From: Gymnopus androsaceus JB14
Lineage: Eukaryota; Basidiomycota; Agaricomycetes; Agaricales; Omphalotaceae
Assembly (NCBI GenBank): GCA_009733575.1
Contig: ML769651.1
Coordinates: 1-64,000 of the forward strand
Direction: 5' to 3'
Length of the DNA: 64,000 nucleotides
Within the stretch, counting starts at the first letter, position 1; each line of letters starts with the position of its first letter. The position numbers were made by a program, and so were the translations under genes. The notes below the pieces were generated by a model that was not told the DNA's origin, ran no database searches, and saw nothing but the letters and a program-made list of their open reading frames with translations. This document shows, one piece after another, positions 11,405 through 22,028 of this stretch.

Positions 11405-12176
11405 GTATAATGGCCAGGCATGGATTTGGTTGTTCGCCATACTTCATTGTCACTGGTGCTGAACCTATGTTGCCGTTTGATATTGTCAAATCAACCTATT
11501 TGGTTAATCTGCCAAACAGGGTTTTGACACGAGAAGAATTGATTGGCTTTAGAGCTCAAGCATTGTCAAAGCATAGAACCTTCATTGAGCGTATGAGGAA
11601 TAGAATTGATGAGAACAAGAGAAGAGAACTGAAGGAAAATATAGATATACGATTAAAGATTGGGACTTTAAGCCTGGAATGTTGGTACAGGTGCGACATA
11701 CTTTGATTGAGAAAGACTTGGACAGAAAGATGTATCCGAGGTATCTTGGGCCACTAGTAGTCATACGACGAACCAGAGGTGGTTCATATATAGTAGCGGA
11801 GATGGATGGGACTGTACTCAAAGGTAAAGTTGGTGCTTTCAGGGTACTGCCGCATGTACCGAGGTATGAGCCAATTGTACTACCAGAGGAGATTGAGGAT
11901 CTCATTGATATGAATATGGATCAGCTAGAGGATATGGCTGACAGGGAAGAGAAAGATGAGGATGTTTATAAGGGTGAAGACTTTGTGTTGGATGCAATTC
12001 CGAACTTAAGGTTAGCGCCTGATGATGATCCTCTGGAATATGCTGTTAGAAACGAATTGGACAAGGAGGATGTTGAGATTCAAGAGGATGAGGAAGACAG
12101 GGACCTCATTGAGGATCAACAAAGTCTGGTAGAAGAGCAGGGAGTTCGCACTAGGGCGATGAGGAAGAAGTCATAG
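11405..12176 (+). pseudogene. pol: integrase C-terminus and acidic tail
   Basis: The integrase resumes at the right copy of the target duplication with GCSPYF-VTGAEPMLPFDI, typical of Ty3/gypsy integrase C-terminal parts. The frame slips by one base near 11655-11665: adding one G gives KDWDFKPGMLVQVRH, the usual GPY/F-region lead-in, followed by YPRYLGPLVVIRR. The last 100 residues are very acidic (runs of D and E) and end with a basic KK before TAG at 12174. No chromodomain is evident. Confidence 0.8.
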
Positions 12177-12209
12177 TCAAGCTTTGTTTTGGCGGTTTTG
12201 TCTCATTAG

Positions 12210-12217
12210 TTTGGGGG
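12210..12217 (+). promoter_or_regulatory. polypurine-tract-like site after pol
   Basis: TTAGTTTGGGGG, 33 bases after the pol stop, resembles the plus-strand primer site of gypsy elements. The following bases (TCACACTC) do not start like an LTR (TG). A near-identical site with the same TTAGTTTGGGGG lead and a CATTAT/CTATTAT follow-up lies at 14376. Confidence 0.4.
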
Positions 12218-12353
12218 TCACACTCTATTATGAACAAGCTTTGATTTCTTTAAACTAAAACTACCCTACAAACTTGAGTCTTGATGAGATGCAAGGTATA
12301 AACATGAATACAGAAAGAAGCAATGTAATCTAACGGGAACAGGTGTTGAAAGC

Positions 12354-14236
12354 CTAGGCTGAGAAAGTGGACTGCATGTCCTCCTTGGGGCCTTCTGGTA
12401 TGACACTAGAAGCAGTAACAGTGATCGGGATTGTGCCCACCATGACTGTAGAAGTTTGAACAGGAACTTCGGTGGGAGTAGGGGCAGGATGTGTAATGTG
12501 AGCTTCTGGAGTCCCAGATGGACCTGCTGAGGAACTAGCAGCAGCAGCGGATTTGGCTGCGGCTTTGTTCTCGGTGTTCCAATGATGAACCTCTTGGTAT
12601 CGAGCCATGAAGATGTGTTCCTGTCGGTTGCAGGAGTTCGGATGTCGTCAGCATGCTTAGCAGCAAGAGCTGTAAAGGCACGCTCGGCGATGTGACGGCT
12701 CTGTTCTGCACAATTTGCATGGAGACGGGCCTTCGAAAGCTGGTCCAGATACTCGATAGTGTGGTAGTTCGATGCGGCAAGTATTGCACTAGGTGGCTGA
12801 CCTTCGAAATTGGCCAAAGACGGGACGTCAATGGCCTGAAGGAAGTTGTTGAACATTGGGTCGCGAAGCTGAGCTTTCTCGTCTGTATTAACACAAATGA
12901 AGTTGCAATTCAGTACAAGATTTAAGAACAGTATTAAGTCGTATTTTTAGGAAAAACGGTACTAGGGGTACTAGTATGATTAAGAGACAGTTGTTCGAAA
13001 CCAGAGTGTAAATCGATTCTGGCATGGACAGGAGATTGCTCATGTTTGCTGGGAACTCGAGGTTCGTTGTCAGAATAATCGACCTTGGTCCGCTTGCTCT
13101 GGGCATTGAACATGTCAGTACGGTTGGACTCCTGTTATCAAAAATCGAGCATGAGGAATCAATGAGAAAGGAGAATATGGTACATGTACAAAGGAAAGTG
13201 GATGTTCGGTTTTGGAACAACGAAGGTGACATTTCTGAGACTTGGTCATTGTGGACAAAGAACGGCCCATTTGAGACGGCATGCCTTGGTCATCGATGTC
13301 CATCTGAAATTTGCCTAAGTTGATAAGAGGCAATTGAAATATGGAAATGGACTCTCACCTTGATGGAGGCGCCTTGAAGAAGGTTGGCCTTAATGGTCAT
13401 TGATTCAGCGGCAGTTGAGGCTGAAGCAACTTCGGCTTCTGGTCCGGTGCATTGATAGCCAGGAAGAGTGGGTAAACCAGGGATAATCACCTTGTGTGGT
13501 GTGTCACCAGTGGTGGTCACGCTTGTTGAGCTCTGTGCCCATTGCTGATCAAGCTGATGAATGCTGATCTTGGGGAATGTATGGGGAACTCGAGGAGCGG
13601 GTGCACTGGAGAGAGGTGGAAAGACAGTGGGGACACAATTGACGACAACACTGCGCTCAGCCTGTTAAGGAGATGAAGTAAGTATATACGAGAACGGTAT
13701 TAAAATCAAGTTTTATGCACCTTGGTGGCGTGCAACTTGTCAAGGAAGTGGTTGATAGCGCACTTCCTGTTAGGGAAGTGCCTGAGAGATTCCAACTCTT
13801 GAACTTGAAGATGGTAGGGTTTGAGCGCATGAAGGTACTGGGCAATCTCGGTATATTTGGGAATATACAAAGGATTGTCCACCGCCTTGTGAACAGAAAC
13901 TTGAATAGCCTGGATGTGTTCATGAGAGTTAATTTTGGGATCATAGAAAGAGGAACTTACGAGAAGGTTGTGAGTCCAGACAGCGGTCTTGAAAATCTGA
14001 TCCTTGACATTCAGATCAAGTTCGGGATGGACACTGAGAAAGTCTTCAATGGTCTCGATGACCTGCTTCAGTTCGGTGATTGCGCTGTCGGCATAGTGTA
14101 GCCAAGTGGGAATGTGGTATGGGCCAGATGTGACCCGGGATTGAAATATGACCGGTTCCTCGCTGGCTTGAGGCGCGTGAACGCTAGCCTCTGTGCCAGG
14201 CAGGTTGTCTTGTTCCTCAATGGAATAAAAGGCCAT
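12354..14236 (-). pseudogene. antisense multi-exon gene between pol and 3' end of the retroelement
   Basis: Minus-strand coding exons with good splice sites. Exon 1 starts with ATG at 14236 (MAFYSIEEQDNLPG) and ends near 13717 at a GT donor. After a 57 bp intron the next exon starts AERSVVVNCVPTV and ends in GASIK near 13359. Further exons encode an MDIDDQGMPSQMGRS piece, a QSKRTKVD basic piece (possible nuclear signal), and a well conserved-looking block MFNNFLQAIDVPSLANFEG to KHADDIRTPA. Near 12630 the frame must shift by one base to reach the Ala/Pro/Thr-rich tail that ends at 12354. I do not recognise a domain; the exon 1 part looks mostly helical. Antisense genes in this position are known in plant gypsy elements; here that is an analogy. 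Exon borders are approximate. Confidence 0.5.
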
Positions 14237-14375
14237 AGTAGATTATTGAACGTGTGTTTTGAATGTGAATAGAATGCTCTGGGGTGATTGTTTGGAGGAG
14301 GTAGAACACGACGACAGTAGGGACCTTTAAGTACCATCCTGATGTGTTTCAACTGGGAGTTGAAATTTTTTTTAG

Positions 14376-14387
14376 TTTGGGGGAGGG
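14376..14387 (+). promoter_or_regulatory. polypurine tract candidate before the 3' LTR
   Basis: TTTGGGGGAGGG preceded by a T-run and followed by TTACCTCC. It fits a plus-strand primer, with the LTR starting within a few bases. A weaker look-alike (GGGGGTAGGAAGATACACCT) lies at 15390-15410, so the 3' LTR could span roughly 14388 to 15400, but I cannot prove it without the 5' copy. Confidence 0.45.
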
Positions 14388-14617
14388 TTACCTCCATTAT
14401 CCACGACCGGTTACCAGAGAAGAACATACCCGCAATCCGAAACTAGACATGACACTTGCGGAACAGGTCTATGTACAGGTGAGTGAGGATGTAAGAACAG
14501 ATACAAAGGGTCATACTTCAGCTTCTTTCCATTTAACCTCAGACGGTCTCACTCTGCTTCATGTTCTTGCACAATTTTACACCAACAAACTATGGCTAGT
14601 TGTCGCTCTCTGGTCTC

Positions 14618-14954
14618 TCAAACAGCAACGGCCTTTCGATGAGCCAGGGCATGCATGTTCTCAAGCAGTAGCAGCGTCAGATCCATGCCTCGAGTAGTAG
14701 CTTCGGCGTAGTAGTGACCACTGTAAACATTGTTAGCATGCAGAGAGAATATAGATAGATACATACAAAAAGCAGACTTCAAGGGGTTCCAATTTGCATG
14801 CAATTTCATGGCGGCGCTCTTCATGAGCTTGGATTAGAGTGTCCACCATGCGTTCGAAATCTTCGAATTCTGTTTCAAGCTGGAAAGTGAGAATATCGCA
14901 TTCAGTGGTGCCAGTAACGTCCAGATTGCACCAATAATCGAGGTAGCCTGCCAT
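14618..14954 (-). CDS. small hypothetical protein, two exons
   Basis: Exon 1 is 14954..14767 and exon 2 is 14720..14618, joined by a 46 bp intron with donor GTATGT, branch-like GCTAAC and acceptor ACAG. The phases fit and give 96 residues starting MAGYLDYWCNLD and ending AHRKAVAV. The product is acidic in the middle and rich in Glu and Leu, probably helical. There is no signal peptide and no family that I recognise. It lies antisense inside the probable 3' LTR of the gypsy element, so it may belong to that element or be a fragment of a larger antisense gene. An upstream in-frame extension exists to 15149, so the start is not certain. Confidence 0.4.
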
Positions 14955-15504
14955 TGTGAATACAGGTGTGCAAGCTGAGAAGCAGAAAAGGTAGTTTTCA
15001 ATTGGAAAGAGAGATACGGCAATCTTGGTTGCATATGGACTAAAAAGGGTAGTTTTCGATTGGAAAGAGAGTGATGGCCAGCAATATTGGTTGCACATGG
15101 AGGAAAAACGAAATTCACGGTCTGTAAAACTGCATCTATGAGAGTCCAATCAATAGTGCAATTAGTACTTACTTGGAGAGCAAAAGAACATCGGGTATGT
15201 AGACATTAGCGAATGAAATGAATTATTATAGTATTAGATGGGCGGAAGAAGGAAAGAGATAAGAGACACGTCACATCACAGCACTGAAGTAAATAGTCAC
15301 CTGAGTCATACAGCGCTACTCTTTCTCTCAACACTGATCCTCTAATTCAATAAACTTTTTTTCACTTGGTGGGATGCCATGGGGGTAGGAAGATACACCT
15401 CCATAAAGAATGCTGCCTTGCGTGGTCATAAATGTGTTGGAGGCTCGAGCTTGTCTTCAAAATGAATCAAAATGAATCATCAAATGCACGATTGAGTACT
15501 TGTC

Positions 15505-18500
15505 GTGGATGACTTTGAGGTTGTCCATTCGAGAGATGGCAAAATCGATGCTCATGGAGCTCCTGTTGCATCTCAAAGGTCACCACAGAAGGGGAGAATC
15601 AAATGGATGGGAGGGAATAGCTGGAATGCGCATAGGGACTACAGAAATGATTCTTTGCTAGAACTTGCGAGTGGAGTGGCCATGGATGATTTTCCCGGTG
15701 CTCTGATTACTGCGGAAGCCACACAAAAGAAGAGGAAACGAAGCAAGAAATCTGTATGTTCCCATCCGACATCTTTTGAAGTATGTACTCAAAAGTGCTC
15801 AATTTGGCAGAGACAAATCGACCTTGTGTGGTTAGAGAAACATCACTCTCACTACCTGGATGAACTTATTCGACTTGATGGTCGAGGCGATGTAGCCAGT
15901 GTTACAGACTGCCCAGACTGCATTGCTCGAGGAAAGTTGCCCTGTGGCCAAGCAGAAATCTGCTGCATTGAGTGCATCAGTCCTTACCTGGTTTGCGCAT
16001 CGTGCTGCACCGAGCAACACTCCAGGGACCCCTTCCATAGAGTTGAGGTATAGTTCCTTTGTTCTGATCAAAAATTGGATTGTGACAATGATTTCTAGAG
16101 ATGGAATAGCAAATTTTTCATGAAGACATCTCTGACGGAACTTGGGCTCACCATACAATTGAATCACACAACTACTCGGTGTAGCAATCCCGTCTGGTGC
16201 CATGTAAACTTCCTTGTAATGGACACGACAGGCCCACATCAACTTTCGCTGTATTTCTGTGGTTGCAAGTGCGCCGAGCTGCACGATGTCCAGCTATTAT
16301 GATTTAGGCTTTATCCCGCGAGCCAGGATGTTATTCAGACATGTGCAACATTCCGTTACCTCGACTTCATTCATCTACACTCCCTCACCAGCAAAGGGTC
16401 GACCTTAGGCTTCTATCAGACGTTGGAACGACTGGAGGATAATGCTGGGCTAGCTCCTACTATTTGGCGGTACGCTGTGCTCAAGCTGATGCTGAGCCAA
16501 TGGAGGCACCTCCACATGTTGAAACGAGGGGGAAGGGGCCATGATCCCAGTCCAACATGTATTGAAGACACAAAAGTGGCAGGACTAGTGATTAAAGGTC
16601 CTTCCTGTCCTTGTCCCACAATAAATCTCCCAGCAAATTACTTAGATGCTCCACCAGAAGAACAGTACATTTCCTTCGAACGCTCGTTGAATCCGGCTGA
16701 CCTGCTTGAATGATAAGATTCCTGTATCATGCTATGCTTGCAATCGATGCAAACTTTAGATTGAAGAATCAACTGGTTTCAAGCTGGCCAAGAGACCCGG
16801 GAATGGGAATCGGGACTGCTTACTTTGTAGCAAGGGAGGGGTACAAGAAGTATGTCAAAAGTAGAATGCACGAGGAAGATGTGAGTGTCTTAACAATCCT
16901 GTATTCCCTCAATGCTGACAGTGTCCTACCTGGTTGCAGATTAGCACTTGCGTAGGTTTCGCAGCATTAGCGAAAGCGGCTACAAAGTACAGTCGAGGGC
17001 TCCAATACATGGGCATCAGTGCAGTTTCCTGTGCACGGACAGACATGATTACCATGGTAGGAAATCTGGAGAAGGGCGAAAGGTGAGAAGGCCTTGAACT
17101 TGCTTGTTGCCTGTGGATCTGACATTAATTTAGATATGGCAACATGGATTACACATTTGCAATTGCTCTCCATGAATTCGTCAATATCAATGACATTCTA
17201 ATCAGCTACGATATCGCATGTCAGTGGTTCATTAACCTGGAATCGTGTATGGCAAAATTCTGGCCTCAAGAAATCAAACCTTCTCCCTCATTCACTGCTA
17301 AAGCGGCAATTCCGAAATTCCACAAGCCGGCGCATGGGCAGGATGAGCATGAGGAGTATTCCCTGAATATTATTCCTTGGGCCGGGTCGACGGATGGAGA
17401 AGGTCTGGAGAGAATATAGGCATCCCATAATCCACTGGTAAATTCGACAAAGCCAATGGGACCAGAGACAAGAACACTCGTACTCGATGACAACTTTGGA
17501 TTCTGGAACTGGCTCAAATACACTGGTCATGGTAAGCTATGTGGCAAATGGACTGTTCTTCATTTTCATTGCTAACTACCGTCATTTCTAGGAAAGATGC
17601 TGATGAAGAAGCGCTTGGAAGCTGAAGAACAATGTACAAAACAAGTCAAAGCACATGAGGGATGGACTGCAGGACTTCCTTCTGGGCTGGTCCAGGAATG
17701 GGAGGAGCTTATTACAATCTGGGAAGCCGCACCACATCCGAAAAAGAGCATTGAGGGACTTGTCAATCCATTTTCATTGCCAAATGAATGTACGTATAAT
17801 CGACTCTGTGATATGTACAATAAACTAACTGTATTTCTAGTCTTAACCAAAGACCAAGTCTTGAGAGAGCTAGAGGAGGAAGACAGGGCACGGGAGAAGG
17901 ACAGAGGTGTTATGGATGAGGAGAGCCAGGTATTAAGTGCGCCTGCAGTGATAGCACTCGGTATGAGCCTGGAGGAAGATCAGTAAGTTCCCAAGATGAA
18001 TAGTAGACGTGATTTTAACTAATGGATTTGCAGGTACAATCTGCAAACATTCGTCTCTCAACAGAAGAGAGAAAATCCGCATAACCTCATCAGGAAAAAT
18101 GGTCTGGGCCAAGGATAGCCTAGGTAACCTAAGCCTCCTAGGTTACAGGGGCTGGACTTGGGATGGCCTAGGCAGCCTAGGCCTCCTAGGTTACCTAGGA
18201 CTATCTCAGGCTGCCTGAGGTTTCCCCAGGGTTCTTCCAGGTTTCCTCAGGTTTTCTCAGGTTTCTCAGGTTTTCTCAGGTTTTCTCAGGTGACTCAGAT
18301 TGTCAAAAGTCCACCCCCTAATTCCTAGGTCATCCTAAAGGAACCTAGGCAACCTAGGTGGCCTAGGTGGCCTAGGTGTCTTTGAGTTACCTTGAGGTTA
18401 ACTTCAGACCATCCAAGGCCCAAACAGTTTTTCCTGATGCTGGAGATTGTGAATGAGCGGCGGGAGGTCCTTCGCGAAAGAATCGGTGCCTATAAACGCC

Positions 18501-19612
18501 TGCGTTCGATATACATGCCCAGGTTACTCTATTACATGGTTGAGATTGGTGCAGATCCTTGTGGGTCTGCTTCAGAGGTTACGTGAATCGAGGAGGTCCC
18601 ACTCTGGCTCCCTTCCGAAATCAACACAGGGGCTAACGGGAGATGTAGGGAGAATGTCTGTGCTCCTGAATTGGTCAAAATCAAAGATCGTTTAAGGACA
18701 GCCAAATGCCATGATGCTCTGCAGAACATCCAACACACTCTGTGCGTAAAGAGCAGAATGTTCCATTTCAAGAAGCAGAACGTACGGGGTCAGCGAGACA
18801 ACATGAGATCCAGGGCAGTTATCGATCATGTGTCCGAACGCATGAAGGGGTTTATCAGGAAGTACCGTGACTTTCAAGCTGCCAAGTTGAAGTTAGTCGG
18901 TCCAGGAGCTTGGGAAACTACTCTTCGGGTGCTTAGAGACAAGGATATACGGTCGTATCATGATCAAGTGCTAGAGAAGAAGAGGCCGGGATGCCAAGGA
19001 GCTAATGAAGACAGCTGGGAACCGTTGGAGGAGCCTACAGAGCCAAGGGAAACCGGTGTGGACCTGTGGATGGATGTGCGGTTGGGGATAGATGAGCATC
19101 CCAGTTGTAAAGCAGGTGAGGCTGCCCCACAGTGGACTGGCACAGGAGAGGGAAAGAGAGTGCTGTCGTGGATTTAGACGGGCAGAATTGCAACATCAAT
19201 TGAGGATGGAGCAGATGAAGGTAATGAAATCCTGAGGGTGGAATGGTGCCGGAGCCGCACGTACATGAAGCATGCATTGGAAGAGGTTCGACTGGTGAAA
19301 GAGGAGATGGCTCAGACCCTTGGGAGTTTGGAAAAGCGGAGTGAATGGTGGCATAGTAGGGCGGAAAATAGGGCAGTGGAAGACCCTAGGCTCCAGGAAG
19401 GATTGCAGGGGTATGCAAAAAAGCAGGCCTACATCCAAGGCACTCTTGCTACGTCCTTCCAAGCGCTTTGGAAGATTCCTACGGATCAGGCTAAGGAGCA
19501 GGGAAAGGCTGAAGAAGAGCGGAAATGGGCGCTATACCGTGAAGCAGCTGGCAAGGAAGTTGACGAGGGAGAATTGGACAATGAGGATGAGTTTGGTGAT
19601 GAGGAGCTGTAG
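15505..19612 (+). pseudogene. KDZ-family transposase (CxC cysteine-cluster type), broken
   Basis: Transposase of a Kyakuja-Dileera-Zisupton element. The Cys cluster (CPDC, CGQAEICCIEC, CASCC) at about 15910-16010 is the domain that comes before the KDZ core in fungi. Core hallmarks follow: YPAS, RHL-MLKRGGRGH, AIDANFRLKN, SRGLQYMGISAVSCARTDMI, YGNMDYTFAIAL, ISYDIACQW, IPKFHKPAH, NIIPWAGSTDGEG, LDDNFGFWNW. Introns at about 16049-16098, 16665-16717, 16879-16940, 17082-17132, 17531-17591, 17790-17840 and 17981-18033 join in phase. Four nonsense codons (TGA 16300, TAG 17417, TGA 18584, TAG 19175) stand where Arg or Trp is expected. A 346 bp miniature element interrupts the gene at 18091. I could not find the terminal repeats or target duplication of the KDZ element itself. 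Confidence 0.88.
18091..18436. mobile_element. 346 bp miniature inverted-repeat element, CCTAGG-rich
   Basis: Inserted in the KDZ gene. Ends are inverted: CAGGAAAAATGGTCTGGGCC at left, and CAGGAAAAACTGTTTGGGCC when the right end is reverse-complemented, both followed by a GGAT. Inside are about nine CCTAGG palindromes and a run of TTTTCTCAGG-like units (18225-18290). A 2 bp duplication AT flanks it (18089-18090 and 18437-18438). Deleting the element plus one AT restores the KDZ frame as NPHNL-MLEIVNERREVL. It encodes nothing. Confidence 0.75.
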
Positions 19613-20224
19613 GAGGGAGAGAGGGATGAAACGAATGACAATGAATTTGAGCGGGAGGTGGAGGAAATGGATGAGGGAAGAAGTATATGGTTGGGGTGAA
19701 TCCTTCGATTTCCGGTAACATTTATAGCGCAGCGGACTTCTGGAACGTAGACGGACACTATGTATTTTTTGTAGATTTTCTGTGCTTTTTTTTGTGCTTT
19801 TAAACAATGTTTTTATAATGTTCGTGCACATTGTTTCCGACAATGATCATGGTAGGCATATCATCGCAACAGGCTAAACAGCAACGGCTGTCGGCCCCGT
19901 CAGTAATAATATGCGAGAGATCAAGGGATGAGTGCGCTAGTTGGTGTGCAGGGGTCGGAGATTGATAATGAGATTGATGATGTTTATCATCAAGCACCAT
20001 TCTAGAGCGCGAGGGCGGGTTAGCGCAAAGGCAGGATAGTGGGGCGGAATAGTGGCAAGGGTGGGCAGCAGTGAGGGGGATAGCATTGTCAGTTACTATT
20101 GCCCTACCCTTGTATGGTGGTGTAAACTGCTAGGTAACACTGTTTTGTAGGGGGATGGAAGATCATGCATTGTGATGTATCCCATGAAATGGGTATAGTC
20201 CCTTGTTTGATGTAAAAATGTAGC
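19613..20224. other. no gene seen; 3' flank of KDZ element
   Basis: Short purine-rich stretch, then low-information sequence with a T-run near 19785. Short open frames overlap on both strands without family resemblance. The KDZ terminal repeat is expected here but I cannot identify it. Confidence 0.5.
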
Positions 20225-20545
20225 AGCTAGGGCTGGTGCTACACACAATCCCGCTCCAGATCAAAACCAAACACAGCCCATCCCTCTCTCCTCCAAATCT
20301 CCACCTGCTTGGCCCATAATGTTATTGTGAGAGAACATACAAATGTGGTGCCTGTGTTGTTGTTTAGTGCTGGTTTGTTCAAGCAGAGTAGTGGCTATCA
20401 ATTAAGTTCAGGTTCGGGGTCGAGATCTAGGGAACATTCACGCTGAAGGCCGGGTTTGAGACAGGTTAGTGTAGAACGGGTGATGGTGAGTGAGATTAGC
20501 AATGCAAGAAGTACAAATGGTGGGTGGGGAGGCGGTGGTGGCTGG
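20225..20545 (+). pseudogene. decayed fragment of the Zn2Cys6 regulator gene at 26.5-29.6 kb
   Basis: Bases 20225-20318 match 29018-29090 (GGTGCTAC, CCAGATCAAA, CCCATCCCTCTCTCCTCCAA), and 20330-20545 match 29217-29445 (CAATGTGGTGC, TGTTTAGTGC, GTTCGGGGTCGAGATCTAGG, AAGAAGTACAA). About 130 bases between the two blocks of the parent are missing. The fragment lies 9 kb upstream of the parent on the same strand, has stops and frame breaks, and lacks the DNA-binding end. It is a relic of a segmental or ectopic duplication. Confidence 0.85.
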
Positions 20546-22028
20546 CGCCTTGCATTGTTGTGATAGTTTTTGCTTGCCACGGCCGGGAACTCCCACTTTG
20601 TGGCATTACAGACATTTCTTTTTTATGCCGTGTTAATTAGACAAAATTAGGTGCTTCCGTGCCACCACATGTATTTCACGCACTCAGGGCTCAATAATTA
20701 ATTGATATATTCGGTATTCAGTGCGTGTATGTGGCTGTGTAGCAATCTGAAGATTACCATGGCGAGATATGTATCATTAATATTGTTGTATGAGTGCCTC
20801 GAGGCCCGACCCTCAAAATGGCCCTACTCCTGCTAATGCCAAGCGGCCTGTTTCCTCTACAGTGTGTAGGGATCATATTCCTTTTTGGATTTCCTCTCAC
20901 AATGTTCATCATCGAAGACAATGAAGCCCCGCCTTACATGTTCATGCTACATGGCTCTCTGTGGCAGCACCGGTACCTAGGCTCCTTTCCACTTGCAGTC
21001 AGGTACGGCGGCAGATGTGTAGTACTTGACATATCTCAATATTTGTGTTGACGTTGCGAGTTACTTGGGAGTTACTAGCACCACTGATACGTATCTAGGA
21101 AAACTACAGACTACATAGCAGGCTCAGAGAAACAAAAAAAAAAGAGATGTACGGCAGTATAGTCCCGCCGTCCTGTAAACCCCTCCACACGGTGATGCAC
21201 GCGCACCGAGTGGAAAACACGTTTACTGCAGCTGATTACGAGGTCTTGGAAAAATATAGCCTGCTTAACTTGGCTGATGCTTTCGCGATCGGCTTTCTAC
21301 GGATGCGGAAGTACTAACGGATGAAGTTGGGGTCGTTACTTAGTCGTTGCTCCATCGATACCCATTCAATGAACTGAGCTTGGTCAGCCTCGATAATATC
21401 AATTTCACTTCTCGTGCCAAAAAATACAAGGACTCCTAGACCTCGGTACCGCGGTATGAGCGAATAGACTATAGAAAACTGAAATTAACACGTGTATTGG
21501 TCAATCTTTGCTAGATCTAGACGCTGAAACCAGGAACGCCAGGGAAGAAGGTTTTATTGTCCAAGCGCTGAACGCCGGATCGTCCGGAAATTAGCAATAG
21601 CACTTTCGTCTCCGGGACACCTGAGGGAACGCCTGCAGGGAACGCGTCGAGATGGCTTCTATTGTTTCCATTGCGGGACGTTTGAAGCACTTTTGGCCAG
21701 AGGAAGTAAGTTCAAGAGGATGTTTCAACGTTATCTCATTTACGTATACAAGCATCCATCTATGTTCTACGCACAAATCAATGAACAGGTGTGTCAGTAA
21801 GCCTACTTCGCTCGATACGACATGCAAACGACTCGTGTAACTGAGTCACACATTTACCTGTCCCCAGTCTCAGGGAAAGGCTTATGGGGCTGCGCACTCG
21901 ATGGCTGCCTAGGCGTATAAAAGTCAGCATGATTCTAGATATCACAATAATCCAACCGACCAAAGCACATATCTCTTTTACCTCAACCGCTGCACGACAC
22001 TTCCATATCGTCTTCACACAGCGCTTCC
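20546..22028. other. no confident gene
   Basis: An 85-codon frame at 20794-21051 with hydrophobic residues and a short frame starting MASIVSIAGRLKHFW at 21652 (followed by a plausible GTAAGT donor) are the only candidates. Neither resembles a known family and neither has clear downstream exons. The rest appears non-coding. Confidence 0.4.

Larger units (their letters stand above)
1..14387 (+). mobile_element. Ty3/gypsy LTR retrotransposon, 5' end outside window
   Basis: Order gag - (decayed protease/RT) - RNase H - integrase - acidic tail is the Ty3/gypsy order and is read on the plus strand. The gag frame is already open at base 2, so the 5' LTR lies to the left of the window. The polyprotein stops at 12176. 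Two polypurine-like tracts follow (12210 and 14376); if the second is the working one, the internal region includes an antisense gene and the 3' LTR starts near 14388. I cannot place the LTR ends because the partner LTR is not visible. The copy is dead: three in-frame nonsense codons, three single-base deletions, a 3.5 kb scrambled stretch and a 4.2 kb DNA transposon in the integrase. Confidence 0.85.

Noticed and set aside
14068..14427. 119-codon minus-strand frame over the polypurine tract
   Set aside because: It overlaps the start of the antisense gene in another frame and has no family resemblance.
15120..15504. KDZ terminal inverted repeat and 8-bp target duplication
   Set aside because: I looked for matching ends between this stretch and 19613-20000 and found none that I could defend by eye.
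20794..21051. 85-codon hydrophobic frame
   Set aside because: No convincing signal peptide pattern, no exon partner and no family; likely chance.
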